Shown here piece by piece: positions 20,755-31,402 of a stretch of DNA of 64,000 bases. A program made the translations under genes and the position numbers. The notes beneath the pieces were generated by a model. It made no database searches. It was not told the origin of the DNA and saw nothing but the letters and a program-made list of their open reading frames with translations. This DNA is from Lumbricus terrestris (taxonomy: Eukaryota > Annelida > Clitellata > Crassiclitellata > Lumbricidae): assembly GCA_949752735.1 (NCBI GenBank), contig OX457040.1, positions 6,720,097 through 6,784,096 on the forward strand, in the 5' to 3' direction. The stretch's first letter is position 1; the number at the start of each line of letters is the position of its first letter.

Positions 20755-21356
20755 ATAAAAAGGTGTGCAACTGCAAATGTGTGCCAACACTAAAGAAGGT
20801 GTGCAATTGCCAATTTTTGCCAACACTAAAGAAGGTGTGCAATTGCCAATTTCTGCCAACACTAAAGAAGGTGTGCAAATGCCAATTTTTGCAAACACTT
20901 AAAAAGGTGTGTAATTGCCAATTTTTTAGAAACCTAAACAAATCCATTGGTTCGAATTGTTCATTATTGCAATTGTAATATAAAGGTGTGCAAGTAAAAT
21001 AATGATGCTTTAAAGCACACTGCTGTTGTACAAAAAAGTTGTGCAAATGCACACCTTCTTTAGCGTTGGCACACATTTGCAGTGGGACACCTTTTTATTA
21101 TAATTGCAATAATGAACAATTCGAACCAATGGATTTGTTTAGGTTTCGCAAAAATTGGCAATTACACACCTTCTTTAGTGTTGGCAAAAATTGGCAATTG
21201 CACACCTTCTTTAGTGTTGGCAAAAATTGGCCATAGCACACCTTCTTTAGTGTTGGCAAAAATTATCAATTGCACACCTTCTTTAGTGTTGGCACACATT
21301 TGCAGTGGGACACCTTTTTATTATAATTGCAATAATGAACAATTCGAACCAATGGT
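20755..21356. repeat. Palindromic pair of 36-bp-unit arrays
   Basis: From about 20755 to 20995 units of the type AAGGTGTGCAATTGCCAA plus TTTTTGCCAACACTAAAG run forward; from about 21035 to 21356 the same units run in reverse complement (CTTTAGTGTTGGC...TTGGCAATTGCACACC). Both arms also hold a border sequence CCATTGGTTCGAATTGTTC and its reverse. The centre is near 21020. A transcript across it would form a long hairpin. Confidence 0.9.
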
Positions 21357-22363
21357 AAATTACTTCTAAAGGGAGGACAATGATATTTTGGCTAGTTTTA
21401 ACTGTACGTAAGTGCTTCTACAAATGCACAAATTCGATTACAAATGCACATTTTGTGTATAGCTGCACGTTAAAAAAGCCCTGCCGGGTACCCGGCTAAT
21501 GTTCTAATATAGCGGCAGTTTTCTGATTTTATTGAATGCCAGATACGATTGCAACAATTATTATTCAAAAGCTTAACTACATGTACATCATGTGACCACA
21601 TTGACTATACTCACTGCCATACCATATAACAATTAAGGAAGTTATATTTCATTGCGACAAAAAATACTTAACATCAGATTTTTGAACACAGACAAACATA
21701 CTTTTGCTTAAATCGGAGTTGGATTGTTCATCAATGCAACACCAGTTTAAGGAAGAACATTTTCAGCAATCCAGCTCCAATGAAATTTAATTGTGGTATT
21801 ACCTAATACGAATAAAAACAAGCTTTGACCCTTTCAGATCAAGTGAGGAGTGTACGTCGAACATACATTCTGAGCTATTTCGGGCATAACTTTTGAACGG
21901 CGTGGAATATCATCACAAAATTTAACTCAAAATGTGCGTAAATGAACCGCCTAAAATTACCTACAATTTGATAATTTTTATACTTTAGAATGAGGGAGAA
22001 AAAAATTCCGGCGCCAAAACGTCCGGCGCCAAAACGGCGGCGCCAAAACGTCCTGCTTCGCGAATAACATACATTCCATGCCATAAATCATAGTTGGATA
22101 CTGTTGAAAGATTGTTTCATTTCGATGCTTTATATAAAGACAATGCAATTGCGTGAGAGACTTAGATTGGATTTTAATTACATTTACACAGTATTTTTAT
22201 TATAGGTTTTAATTACATTTATACATTAATTCTCCTGTGCATGACTGACACCCTGAATTTTTTTTGGCCACCATGGATGGGGGGGGCCACGTCCCATGGT
22301 GATTTGAAATGGGGGGGGCCATGGCCGGATTGGCCCCCCCCTGGATCCGCCCCTGGTGGCACT

Positions 22364-22439
22364 CCATTTCGCAACTCTAATATCCGTAATGTCGTCCAGT
22401 CATTCCCTACACGATCTCTCCCTAATCCCGGATCCGTCC
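22364..22439. other. Spacer after hAT-like copy 1
   Basis: Host sequence resuming after the target duplication. It continues the text broken at 18832. Confidence 0.5.
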
Positions 22440-22690
22440 ATCATTCTGCATGTATTACTGGAGGTAAATAACTTTCTGTTACTAAATGGATCGCATATCG
22501 AGCACGAAATATCTGGTTACAGCAGTGGCCGAAAAATATTTATTTCAATATGAAGTCTACAATTAAAGGTGTTTGATTCAAAGCTTTTTAATTTAGTACA
22601 CTATCCCGTATTTCACACAACATTTTGAAGCGTCAAAGGCCGTTGATGTCGATAAAAAATTGCTTTTACTACCGTTTTTTTCGCTCGATA
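22440..22690 (+). repeat. Dispersed repeat F, copy 1
   Basis: Aligns with 52405-52635: GGAGGTAAATAACTTTCTGT / GGAGTAAATAACTTTGTGT, GGATCGCAT / AGATCGCAT, ATATTTATT, AAAGGTGT (22565-22572 and 52523-52530), CCCGTATTTCACACAACATT and CGTCAAAGGCC. The order is conserved over about 230 bp. Non-coding. Confidence 0.85.
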
Positions 22691-24180
22691 GGTGCAAGAG
22701 CGTCACAATAGAACGTTACACCTATGGTCACAACAGAGCTATAAAGATGCGCTCTTTGTGTGACAGGCGGATAAAAATAGAACGGTCTTCCTGGACAGCG
22801 AAAGATGCAAGTGAATTCCATAAAAGAATAATATTGCTACGAATTGCAATGGGAAGGTCATTCCATATTCCGGGACCTACAATCGGAAAATTCCAATGCA
22901 AAATTACCTCAAATTTATATTTTTTTATTATTCAACAGTTTAACGACATCATATAACTACAAAGGTTGTTGACGTCTTTAAAGTTTGATGTATTGCAGCT
23001 CACTTTTGTTTAACTGTTCAGCAGTTTCTGTTTGTACTTTTTTTTCTTTTTTTTTCCTTTTGTTCTTTTTTTTTGTTCTTTTCTTTTCTTTTCTTCCTGA
23101 ATTTGACTAACCGCCTTTCATGACGATAGTGTTCACCAAATGGCCGTAGTCGATCCTCTTTTATACATGCATCATTATTTATTATTTAGCATATATGCAA
23201 AATTATGCCCACATGCATTTATATATATATATATACATATACATATGTCACCATAATTACATATGCCTATAATTCTTTATATACAAATGAGCACATGTAC
23301 ACATGTGCCCACATATGTATTGTCATTATGTACACTTATGTATTATTATCATTAATTTAGACATTTCATGAAGTTCACATGACATAAAATCTAGGCCTAT
23401 TTAGTTTGATTAACATCAATTCTTATGAGTTCTCATTTCATAAAGTTCACATGACACAACATCGACTTATTTAGATCAACATCAATTCGTATCATTTCTC
23501 ATAATCTCATATTTGCAAGCAATTTTCAATGTTCATATTTCACGAATAAAGTTACAAGCAGATAAGATATTCAACATTAATATGAAAATCAAAGTATTCA
23601 CTCTTCAGCCATCATTTAGCAGCTTAAACAATAATATCAAGACCATTTTATTCAATGCCTGTTTAATCTATTACAGAATTATTCAAAATTTTTATCAATC
23701 CCCACACACACATATACACACGCACATACGCATGCACACACACAAACATAATCATATCAATTTAATAATGCAATAAAAAAATAAAAATTCAAGGATAAAA
23801 GAAAACTTATGAAACATTTTTTTTTTAAAAATGATCTTTGTGAAATTGAAGCAAAACCATCTAAATTTATAATTCACATACATTTCACATTACACACAAG
23901 CCAATTATTATGTAACATTCTATGAACAGTCTTTACAGACATCTCCACTCTATAACCTAACTAACCACAGTTATCGCTGACAAATTGCATTTCCAATTCA
24001 GTTCAAGGCCAATTACCTGAGGCATTTAGTGATCAATGTGTTAGCAGATTATATATTTCTTAAATATAATATTTAATATAATTATATATACTTTTTACAT
24101 AATTTTTCCATTAGTTATAGTCATTAGTATATTATAAGCTTCAAGATAAATATCTTGAATAGAAAATATACTTTTAACAG
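22691..24180. other. Unassigned AT-rich stretch
   Basis: Contains a T-rich run (23038-23095), a TA run near 23220, and ATG/CAT-rich strings to 23350. A 98-codon frame at 22660-22956 partly overlaps repeat F and is not recognised. GTGCCAGT-like and gene signals are absent. Confidence 0.45.
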
Positions 24181-24199
24181 TGCATTCTACTTTTTTGTC

Positions 24200-24401
24200 C
24201 GCACATTTTTTAAGTAGTAAAACTGATGTCATTCTTCTTGCAAGCAAACAGCGTATGTTCGATTGTTTCTGGCACTTGACATTCAGAGCACAGGTCTGTT
24301 GTGCTTTTACCTATCACTTTCAACCAGTTGTTATTAAGGACATGCCCCATTCTAAGTCTGGTAATTTGAACTTCTCCATATTTCACCGCGACCAAAAGCA
24401 T
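24200..24401 (-). pseudogene. LINE C-terminal fragment with RNase H/zinc-knuckle-type end
   Basis: The minus-strand frame 24210-24401 includes ITRLRMGHVLNNNWL and CSECQVPETIEHTLFACKK. The pattern TRLR.GH followed by C..C..PET.EH.L..C is characteristic of the C-terminal part of Jockey/I-like LINE proteins downstream of RNase H. Only about 60 codons remain and the 5' part is lost. Confidence 0.65.
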
Positions 24402-24770
24402 TTATTGCCAAATAGATCCCGCAGTTAATGGTGTATAATTTGAGCTTATGCCAACTTCATAGGCTAACCCAAAGAGCAGAATTTTTACGTTGTAACGAAC
24501 AATTGAACATCATTTACTTTGAGGAAAACGGAATATTATCTGATTCTCGGTCACGACGGCCAGAAATTGAAGCAAATGACGAACTAACTACGGTTTTGTT
24601 GTGCGATTCTGTGAGGTTTCGATGTAAATCAAACTGGAAGTGCGCTTTAACGGTTGTTGAACAGCGAATTTTGAGAGGAAATTATTCGGGAGTGAACAGT
24701 TTGTATCGTGTGAGGTGAGTGAGGTGTCTGGACTTTGACTAGTGGGCGAGGCCTGCAAGCCTAGACTAAT
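24390..24770 (+). repeat. Dispersed repeat H, copy 1, carrying a conserved short ORF
   Basis: Aligns in direct orientation with about 59115-59530 (CGCGACCAAAAGCATTTA, AAATAGATCCCGCA, TTAATGGTGTATAATTTGAG; then the ORF region; then TTTGTATCGTGTG and GACTAGTGGGC). In both copies the same tRNA-like SINE head follows directly, so SINE and repeat were copied together or form one composite element. Confidence 0.8.
24428..24721 (+). CDS. Short ORF of unknown function inside repeat H
   Basis: A 96-codon frame ending SGVNSLYRVR and stop. The 3' part CALTVVEQRILRGNYSG has counterparts at about 59395-59475 (CALTVVEQRIFRGNDSA) and, on the minus strand, at about 43140-43265 (CAVTVVDLRISRGRDSA, ending SLYRVK). 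The 43-kb copy has an in-frame deletion and mostly conservative changes. I do not recognise the protein. It may be the C-terminus of a transposon protein or the last exon of a duplicated host gene. Upstream, the 59-kb copy is broken by stops. Confidence 0.35.
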
Positions 24771-24774
24771 TTAC

Positions 24775-24945
24775 GGGACGTGGTGGTGCAGTGGGTATGT
24801 TAGTCGCCATGAAGCCGAAGAGTTGCTGGTTCAAATCCACCTCAAGTCAATGCGTAGGGACCTTGGGCAAGTCCTTCACTCGCAATTGCTCAGCGCTTCG
24901 GCGTGAAACTCCGATGCAGTGTCCGCTAGTGTTGTGAGGCGAAAA
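24775..24945 (+). repeat. tRNA-derived SINE, head and 5' body
   Basis: GGGACGTGGTGGTGCAGTGG (A-box region), GGTTCAAATCC (B box), then ACCTTGGGCAAGTCCTTCAC, TCGCAATTGCTCAGCGCTTC and CTCCGATGCAGTGTCCGC. It stops at the point where other copies diverge into different tails. Confidence 0.85.
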
Positions 24946-25490
24946 AATTGTCCGGAAAGTTTCATATATTTCCGTAAACTTTCGGAAACTTTCCGAGTCC
25001 AACGTTTCCTTATTTTAAAATCCCGCGCAGCAGTTTCAAATCTCCGCGCACAGATTTTGGTAGGAAGTGCATATAAATTAACGTTTTGATAAATTTGTTT
25101 AACTTGACGTAAGTCATTGATTTATGATCTCATATTTTCCCACCGAGTGGTCAATATCTGTGTGCGCGGACGACTACCAAGCTGCCTTCTAGCCATTCGA
25201 GAGTCAATTATCCCCGTACGAATTACCCAACTAATGACTATAAACGCACCCACTCCAGAGCTTTGCAATGACTGGACGCAGGCTAGAAGCATGCACGTAC
25301 GCTCCCACCTAGGTTGAATCTGAGGGACGATCTAGTCACGGCTTTGAAGAGAATAATTAATGCCCAGTGCGAGTTGAGCGCACCACTCATTGAGACCCAA
25401 CAGGAACATCTGTTAAGAGATAACTAATCACAAGGGATGCTCCAACCTCATCTTTAACTGTGTCAGTCATTAACTTGGACGTCTTTACTT
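24946..25490. other. Unassigned; GGAAACTTTC-rich patch
   Basis: At 24955-25005 the string GGAAA(C/G)TTTC appears several times in both orientations, giving short hairpins. The remainder, including a 66-codon frame at 25117-25317, has nothing recognisable. Confidence 0.4.
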
Positions 25491-25497
25491 CTTACCC

Positions 25498-25810
25498 AAC
25501 AATGTCCATTAGTAGCAATACTGATGCTATCGAAAATTGTTTGTAGACACCTTTGTTGGAGCGTTTTAGTTGTTAATATATTCAGATGATTTCGTCATTC
25601 GGCAGTTTCCTCTGAACCAACATTGACCATAAGTAACAATACTGATGTGATCGAAAATTCTTTGTAGACACCTTTGTTAGAGCGTTTCATTTGTCGATAT
25701 ATTCAGCTGACTTCGACAATTTGCATGTACGACAGAGACCTTAAGAAACGAGAGGAGAAACAGTAATCATCTTTCTTCTGACCAAATGTCGAAAAGCCAG
25801 CCCATCAAGA
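25498..25810 (-). repeat. Dispersed repeat K with a 121-bp tandem duplication
   Basis: CAATACTGATG, TATCGAAAATT, TTTGTAGACACCTTTGTT and ATATATTCAG recur 121 bp apart (25498-25618 and 25619-25739). The block from 25640 to 25810 aligns with 48990-49290 (AATATATTCAGATGACCT, CCTTAAGAAA, AATCATCTTTC). Both tandem units hold AAAGGTGTC in reverse orientation; the far copy has a one-base variant of it. Confidence 0.8.
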
Positions 25811-25863
25811 CTAAAGCAAAATAAGTAAGTATTTTCTTTATTGCTCAAAATGCAGACGCACTA

Positions 25864-26085
25864 TGGGAGGCGGTGGTGTATAGTGGGAATGTTCGTCGCC
25901 TTGCAGCCGGCGGGTTGTAGGTTCGAATCTATTTAAAGACTCCACGTAGGGACCTTGGGCAAGTGCTTCACTCGCAATTGCTACGCGCTTCGGCGTGAAA
26001 CTCCGATTCAGTGTCCGCGCTGTAGTCGGAAGCGCTTCTGAATTGTAACATTGAATGGGCGCTATAGCCAGTGCACACACAAACA
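25864..26085 (+). repeat. tRNA-derived SINE with L2-type tail (type 2)
   Basis: Head GGCGGTGGTGTATAGTGGG and GGTTCGAATCT, the same body as the other SINEs through TCCGATTCAGTGTCCGC, then GGAAGCGCTTCTGAATT and GGGCGCTATAG. That tail matches the 3' end of the L2-like LINE rather than the type-1 body, followed by a CAAACAAACAAA tail. Confidence 0.85.
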
Positions 26086-26269
26086 AACAAATAAACAATG
26101 AATCAAAGAACATCAAAATATTATATTATGATGGACGCAACAATTGGTAATAAAACTTACTAGCTAAATCACAAGTTGAATAAAATAACTGCAAAATTAG
26201 AATCAAACAAGTCATCAAGTGTCCATCAACAATTCACAAAACGTCGCTGCACCTACATTGGCGATAATT

Positions 26270-26480
26270 CACATTCAATCATTCAATCAATCGATCAATC
26301 GATCAATCACTCAAAAATAAATCGACCAATCAATCAATCAACGGATCAATAATTAGTCAACAAATCAATTACACAATCAGTCAATCGATCAATCATTGAA
26401 TTAACGCCTCTGAGTAGGTACCTTAAAGGGGCGCTGTATAAATTACGATTGATTGGTTGATTGAATCAAGCAACCAATCA
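26270..26480. repeat. (ATCA)n microsatellite joined to an L2-type tail
   Basis: CAATCAATCGATCAATC repeats at 26276-26396, then AACGCCTCTGAGTAGGTACC and GGGGCGCTGTATAAATTACG at 26400-26450, then GATTGATTGGTTGATTG. A LINE/SINE 3' end with microsatellite on both sides. Confidence 0.8.
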
Positions 26481-26504
26481 AAAAATGCATCAATCCTTAT
26501 AGGA

Positions 26505-26541
<37 letters not shown>
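26505..26541. repeat. (TA)n microsatellite
   Basis: Pure TA run. Confidence 0.95.
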
Positions 26542-26543
<2 letters not shown>

Positions 26544-27940
26544 CGGTAAGTTATTCAAAAACATTGGTTCATCTTCAAATAATTCGAAACTAAGGTTAGA
26601 CACCTTTAAAAAATTATATTTACTTTATATTCTCATTATTTGAGGATCATCGTTCGCTGCAACCCGTGTGTGTCGTATACAATAAAGGGAACGAGCAAGT
26701 TCGACTTCAATGTTCGTCACAAAAGTTCTACACAAAATGTGCAGTTGTAAACGAATTTGTGCAGTTGTAAAAGTAATTATGCGCAGTGAAAATCATTAGA
26801 AAAAGGAAATTGGGAGCGGATTTGCCACGGAAGAAGAAGGACATGCGCAATCTAAGCAGAGCTTGGTATCATGACGCCGCGTGTTGGCTTCCTCGTGTAC
26901 CAGTTCTCAAGTTTAAATCGTTTTTTGTTGATCCTCTTCATTATGTGGCTAATGCAATGGATTGTACGGTTTCGTTATAAGTTGCTGTTCAAGCGTATAA
27001 AGTAGCCGCAGATCTACAGTTGCATTTACTTTTCATAAATGGATAATTTTCATTTTGGATCTTTCGTCTTCTCTCGGACCGTCATCATGGTATCGTTACT
27101 GTTGATCCTCGTGTTTTTCAGGCCATGCAGTTTTTAACTGGACGTCCATCGGAATCAAATGCAAATAATGCATTTTGAAACATACTTCATTGACTGTCAA
27201 GAATTTAAATTCGTCTTAAAAAATGAAAATTAACTGGACTCGTACTTACCTTTTAATATAAGAAAGTTTACTAAGAGGTTAAAAAGGTGTGCAACATGCA
27301 CGTGCGTATTACAGTATGATCAAGTGTTAAAAGCATCCTATGGTAGCAGAGGCTTTTGGAGTTGCAAAAAATTAATTCAAATTTGCGATAGAGGTTTTGG
27401 CGTTGGTCCTACAACACATATTTCAAATTTGAATGAAACATTGCCAGCTAACTTACTAACTCTATTCATTTTTAGATAATATTTTATTGTTGCAGGTTGT
27501 CCGCACTGTGGGTATGCGGTCGATTCGTCTCGAGCCTGTTCGTCAGTAATACAGATGCAAAGCATTTTAGTAATCTTTTGTTCGGAGAAGGTCAGAACGT
27601 GGAATTACAATGTTGCGTGAGAGCAAGAAGCCCTGCTTTTAAATTCTGCTGTTAAATATGAACACTAATGATGACGAACAATAATATTATGTTAAGCCTA
27701 AGGCAACGAAAAACGACATTGTTATGACAACGTTATATGGTGTATTTTGGACGCCATGAATTCATTGTTACTGCACTGTATAAGCTGTAAATTGTCGTCA
27801 ACGGCCTTTGATGTCAAACGACGACGTTAAACTTTGGTTTAAGCGCACGGCCAGATGCCTATTAAATGCTCAACGACACGGTGTAAAATGCAGAGAAACT
27901 GAGAAGACACCAGTGGTTGAAACTATTTGCAGTATAGTTG
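26542..27940. other. Unassigned; motif copies at 26600 and 27283
   Basis: ACACCTTT at 26600-26607 and AAAAAGGTGTG near 27281. At 27790-27835 the text GTCGTCAACGGCCTTTGATG followed by GACGACGTTAAACT also occurs, diverged, near 2665-2705, indicating another old dispersed repeat. Open frames are short and unrecognised. Confidence 0.45.
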
Positions 27941-28045
27941 CAGTTTAACGCCACTGTGTGATAACAAAGATCATTAGAGACGCCCTCATCCTTAATCCAT
28001 GCTTGGGACTGGCACTGACAGAGTGCAACCAGTGGTGGAGTTGAT
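27941..28045 (-). repeat. SINE body (type-1 tail), fragment
   Basis: The plus strand reads CAGTTTAACGCCACTGTGTG, AACAAAGATCATTAGAGACG, GGACTGGCACTGACAGAGTG and CCAGTGGTGGAGTTG, closely matching the reverse of the 7052-7170 portion of the full SINE. Confidence 0.85.
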
Positions 28046-28673
28046 TAATATGTCAACGGTTGGGATCTGTGTTTTATCTAGACGTCTCTGGAACTCGGAG
28101 TTACCCCCCGTCCCCCAGGAAAGAGATTTACTCCCATGAAAATTTGCAAGTTGCTGCATTCATGTAAATACGCACCATCCCCCCCAAAAAAAATTGAACG
28201 TTTTGCAATTTCCATTTCATTCATAAAATACTTAAATAAAATTACATTAAATTGAATAATGGCTGCTCTATTGTACGTTCGAACTGCCTTTAAATAGTAG
28301 GTCTAAGCTGTTATTACGTTGTATGCAGCTAACTAAAGCAAGTAAATAAATGTGTCAAAAATTACGAACTGTCCTTGTGTTAATGAAGCGACATCTTGCC
28401 GCAAAGGTCACAGACGGTGATATGAACAACAATAATTATTGAGCGCAGTGGTCACTGTTCATCTTAAAGTATAAAACTCAAAGTTTGTCCTTCTGTGTGT
28501 GGGATGCACCAATTTTGCCCGGAGGCCTACTCGGAAATTACAGCGATTCGTTTAAAAAAAATTTTGCAATCGATTCTTACCCACATTTGGAGTTAAACGC
28601 CACTATTTTCGGCTGCCAATTCACTTTATAAGTCCCGAGATGTCAACATTTAAACTTGCACGCGATAAGCGAT
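28046..28673. other. Unassigned
   Basis: C-runs at 28103-28120 and 28180-28190. AAGCGACATCTTGCCGCAAA near 28384 resembles text near 45563 and belongs to a very diverged dispersed repeat. No gene. Confidence 0.4.
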
Positions 28674-28868
28674 TCAAAATCCATTCACGTTGATCGCCTC
28701 CACAAGGCCTCCATTGACTACCAGAGAACTACAGCCAATGGCATGACGGTTTGAGGTCACGTGATATTTACTTCTATCGACAATATTTGCGAGGATTATT
28801 CTCGGCTTTTTTCTTCTGATCCACACGAGAAAATCATAAAGATCGCCATCCAAAAATCTTTCCATATT
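28674..28868 (-). CDS. Short ORF with ATG and promoter-like upstream, unproven
   Basis: A 63-codon frame starting MERFLDGDLYDFLVWIRRKK. Upstream on the same strand are a CRE octamer TGACGTCA (28931-28938) and a TATATC string, and GAAGTAAAT inside the frame could be a splice donor. I recognise no domain and no homolog in the window. It could be a first exon or chance. Confidence 0.2.
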   Translation of the reverse strand, partial: NMERFLDGDLYDFLVWIRRKKPRIILANIVDRSKYHVTSNRHAIGCSSLVVNGGLVEAINVNGF

Positions 28869-29100
28869 TTAAATTTCGCTGTTATAAAAACGATATATTA
28901 GACACGGCATAATTATGTTCACTAAACTCATGACGTCATTATTTTGAGCTCAAATCTTAACGTCACATCTCGCCAAACCGCGTAGCAAAAATGTTGTGGA
29001 CGTAAATAATGCGAATATAACTGCAAATAATCGGAATAAAAAAGCGTAGATTTAAAAAACTTCCTTTATCTAAGTGGCAAAGAACAATTTATGAAAAAAG
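28869..29100. other. Unassigned; CRE octamer at 28931
   Basis: TGACGTCA at 28931-28938 and AACGTCAC near 28964. Otherwise nothing recognised. Confidence 0.35.
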
Positions 29101-29348
29101 CACGTTGCGCTGAATGGTAGTATCTTTTCAGAAAAAGTCGTTTTTCTCAGTTACGTGTCGAATGGACTTAACGGGTTTTGCTCTTCGATTATCGACCAGA
29201 CCTGTACACCTAGCGGAGAGGTTCGTTACTTCTCCTTAACGCGGGGGTCGATGGAAGGCGGGGTCAGAATGGTGAAGTCGGAACGGGGTCAGGCGTGGCT
29301 GGGGACAAAAACTTATATTTCCCGGGCAACGCCGGGTTATTCAGCTAG
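29101..29348 (+). mobile_element. Helitron-like 3' terminus
   Basis: CCCGGGCAACGCCGGG (29321-29336) is a GC-rich hairpin 8 nt before CTAG (29345-29348), followed by T. A short hairpin shortly before a terminal CTRR and insertion before T is the Helitron 3' signature. The GC-rich sequence before it (29150-29310) belongs to the element. I could not identify the 5' TC end, so the left boundary is a guess. No Rep/helicase. Confidence 0.6.
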
Positions 29349-29464
29349 TACATGATAATTCAATCGTTAATCTGTGAATTCTGAAGGAGCCATGATCTTA
29401 GCTGTTGGACATCGCATTTGAAAGAGTTACATAAATGAGAAATTGAATTTAAACACCAGTGTTT

Positions 29465-29820
29465 AGTCAGTGGTTTCTTACTTTTATAATAAAATTCGTA
29501 AATAACGTTCAGTCAATAAAAGGCCTCCGATTTTATAATAAAATTCATAAATAATGTTCAGTCAATAGGAGGTTTCCCACTTTTATTACGAAATTCGTGA
29601 ATAATGTTCAGTCAATAAGAGGTTTCCTACTTTTTTAATAAAATTCGTAAATTACGTTCAGTCAATAAAAGGACTCCGATTTTATAATAAAATTCGCTAA
29701 TAACGTTCAGTCAATAGGAGGTTTCCTACTTTTATAACAAAATTCGTGAATAATCTTCAGTCAATAAGAGGTTTCCTACTTTTATAATAAAATTCATAAA
29801 TAATGTTCAGTCAATAAGGC
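29465..29820 (+). repeat. About 50-bp tandem repeat, seven units
   Basis: GTTCAGTCAATA recurs at 29507, 29556, 29606, 29657, 29705, (variant) 29755 and 29805. Units alternate between AGGAGGTTTCCTACTTTT-like and AAAAGGCCTCCGATTTT-like halves, suggesting expansion by a multi-unit block. Confidence 0.9.
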
Positions 29821-31015
29821 GCTATTTGAGAATTTTTTTATTGTTTTCAGGAATCTTAGGTCGTAGTTCTTTGCTTTTACGATTATTTTCAATTATTTTT
29901 TACTGGTTTGATCAACGCAATATCCGCTGACGCTCTTATATAAAAAAATATATAAACAGTTTATAAAGGTTTGTAAGTTTACTCGCGTGACGATTATAGT
30001 TCGGTTATTTTAAGGGTTGGATACGTTTGAAAGCACAGACTTTCGTTAGTTATGCTTTACATAGAGGTTTATGGCATTATTGTAAAAATACCTAGTTACC
30101 TAGAAGTAGGTCTAAAACCTACCGTCGTGACGATGGCGTTACCGTCTCGTTACCGTCGCAACTGCAATAAGACAAGCAGTGCTGTTATCGAGCAAAGAAT
30201 GAAGCAGCAACGGTTAATATAGACTATTTTATTCACCTCTCGGAGACATTATGACTATGACCTGCAAATGACGATACATGTATTTCAACAGTTTAATTAC
30301 ATTATGCGACACCAGAGGTCGATGGTGTCGATTAGAAAATTTAATATGATCAATTTTTTTGCATTTCAATGAAGTCTATTATTAGGACTTGGATTTCAGC
30401 AATGCTTTTCAAATGTGTAATCACAGTTTGAGATCAAAACATTCTATAGCGAAAATCGTTTCATCGATTACCTATCCGGTTGCGTTGGCGTCAACAATAA
30501 TACAAATCTATTGGTTTAACGACTAGAAAGACAGGAAATTCAAATCAGCAAACAAAAGTATTATTATCAGTTTAGCGGTACTGCGATAAAAAGTTCAGTA
30601 GCGTACCTCCCCTCTTTTCTAGACTATAAGGACCAGCACTCTTTGGAATTGCTTTCCACCATCACTACTGAATCAACCAGTGACTCGTTATTTCACGCCA
30701 ATGTCTCGATCTTTAAAAACATCCCTCAGTGTCCGTGCTGAGAGCTGAGAGCGCTTCAGGGTAGTCATTCTCCGAATGCAGATCTAGGGATGCGACGATA
30801 CGACACAACGGAAACGTAATGATACACATTCTTGCAAGCCCGCATTATTATTTATATATGTTTATAAATTCTTTTTAAAGGTGTTCATAATGACTCATAA
30901 ATTGCACATAATAATTAGTAGTAGTATTATTATTACATAAATTTCTTACGCACGTAAGCCCACATCAAAGTGTGAATCTGAGGCGCGGATAGTCAGCCGT
31001 CAGAGGAAGATGCAG
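29821..31015. other. Unassigned
   Basis: AAAGGTGTTC near 30876. GACACCAGAGGTCGATGGTG near 30307 is a diverged copy of the dispersed repeat noted near 27790. No gene. Confidence 0.4.
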
Positions 31016-31402
31016 TTAAAGGTCCATGTACTTGAAAGCCAAAGAGAAATAGTTAGTTTTGAGCCTTTTTTCAAGGTAGGTAGGGAGTGAATTTGAGCAA
31101 CGAAGAGAGAGTGGGTGTAGATTCCATTCTTTGGGAGCAGAGGCATGGAATGCACGCGAGCCCATAACATTTCTGCATTGAGGCTCAGCTAAAAGATCCA
31201 TGCTCGATGATCGCAGACAACGAGAAAGAATGTAAGGAGTAAGCAGTGACTGAAGGTAGGGAGGTGTTCCGGTCAATCCGGTGGAGAGGGATATGTAGGT
31301 TAAACACGCCAATTTAAATTTTATCCTGAACTCGACAGGAAGCCAATGCAGATGATGAAGTAAAAGTGAAGAACTTGATCGTAGTGGGACACGCAGCTTT
31401 GA
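31016..31402 (-). pseudogene. L2/CR1-like LINE reverse transcriptase C-terminus
   Basis: The minus-strand frame reads LHHLHWLPVEFRIKFKLACL, then LTGTPPYLQSLLTPY, LRSSS, SRAFHASAPKEWN and LKTNYFSLAF. These follow the conserved order LHWLP..RI.FK, G.AP.YL..L, LRSS, R.F...AP..WN.LP, FK..LKT.LF of L2/CR1-type LINEs. It differs in sequence from the element at 36.5 kb, so it is another family. The 5' part is absent. Confidence 0.82.

Larger units (their letters stand above)
18833..22355 (+). mobile_element. Large non-autonomous hAT-like element, copy 1 (3523 bp)
   Basis: Flanked by a perfect 8-bp duplication GTGGCACT (18825-18832 and 22356-22363). Termini CAAGGGCGGATCCAGG and CCTGGATCCGCCCCTG are inverted repeats, which with the 8-bp TSD places it in the hAT superfamily. 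G/C runs lie just inside both ends. Inside, in order: a 133-bp higher-order array (19262-19845), 14-bp GGCGCC boxes (20042-20097), a short possibly captured coding segment (20100-20440), a palindromic pair of 36-bp-unit arrays (20755-21356), and a second GGCGCC box cluster (22009-22052). No transposase frame. The second copy at 53694-57301 is inverted, and a 349-bp relative is at 61449-61797. Confidence 0.9.

Noticed and set aside
19262..21356. CRISPR-like regular repeats
   Set aside because: Units are continuous tandem repeats without unique spacers, inside a eukaryotic transposon, with no cas genes.
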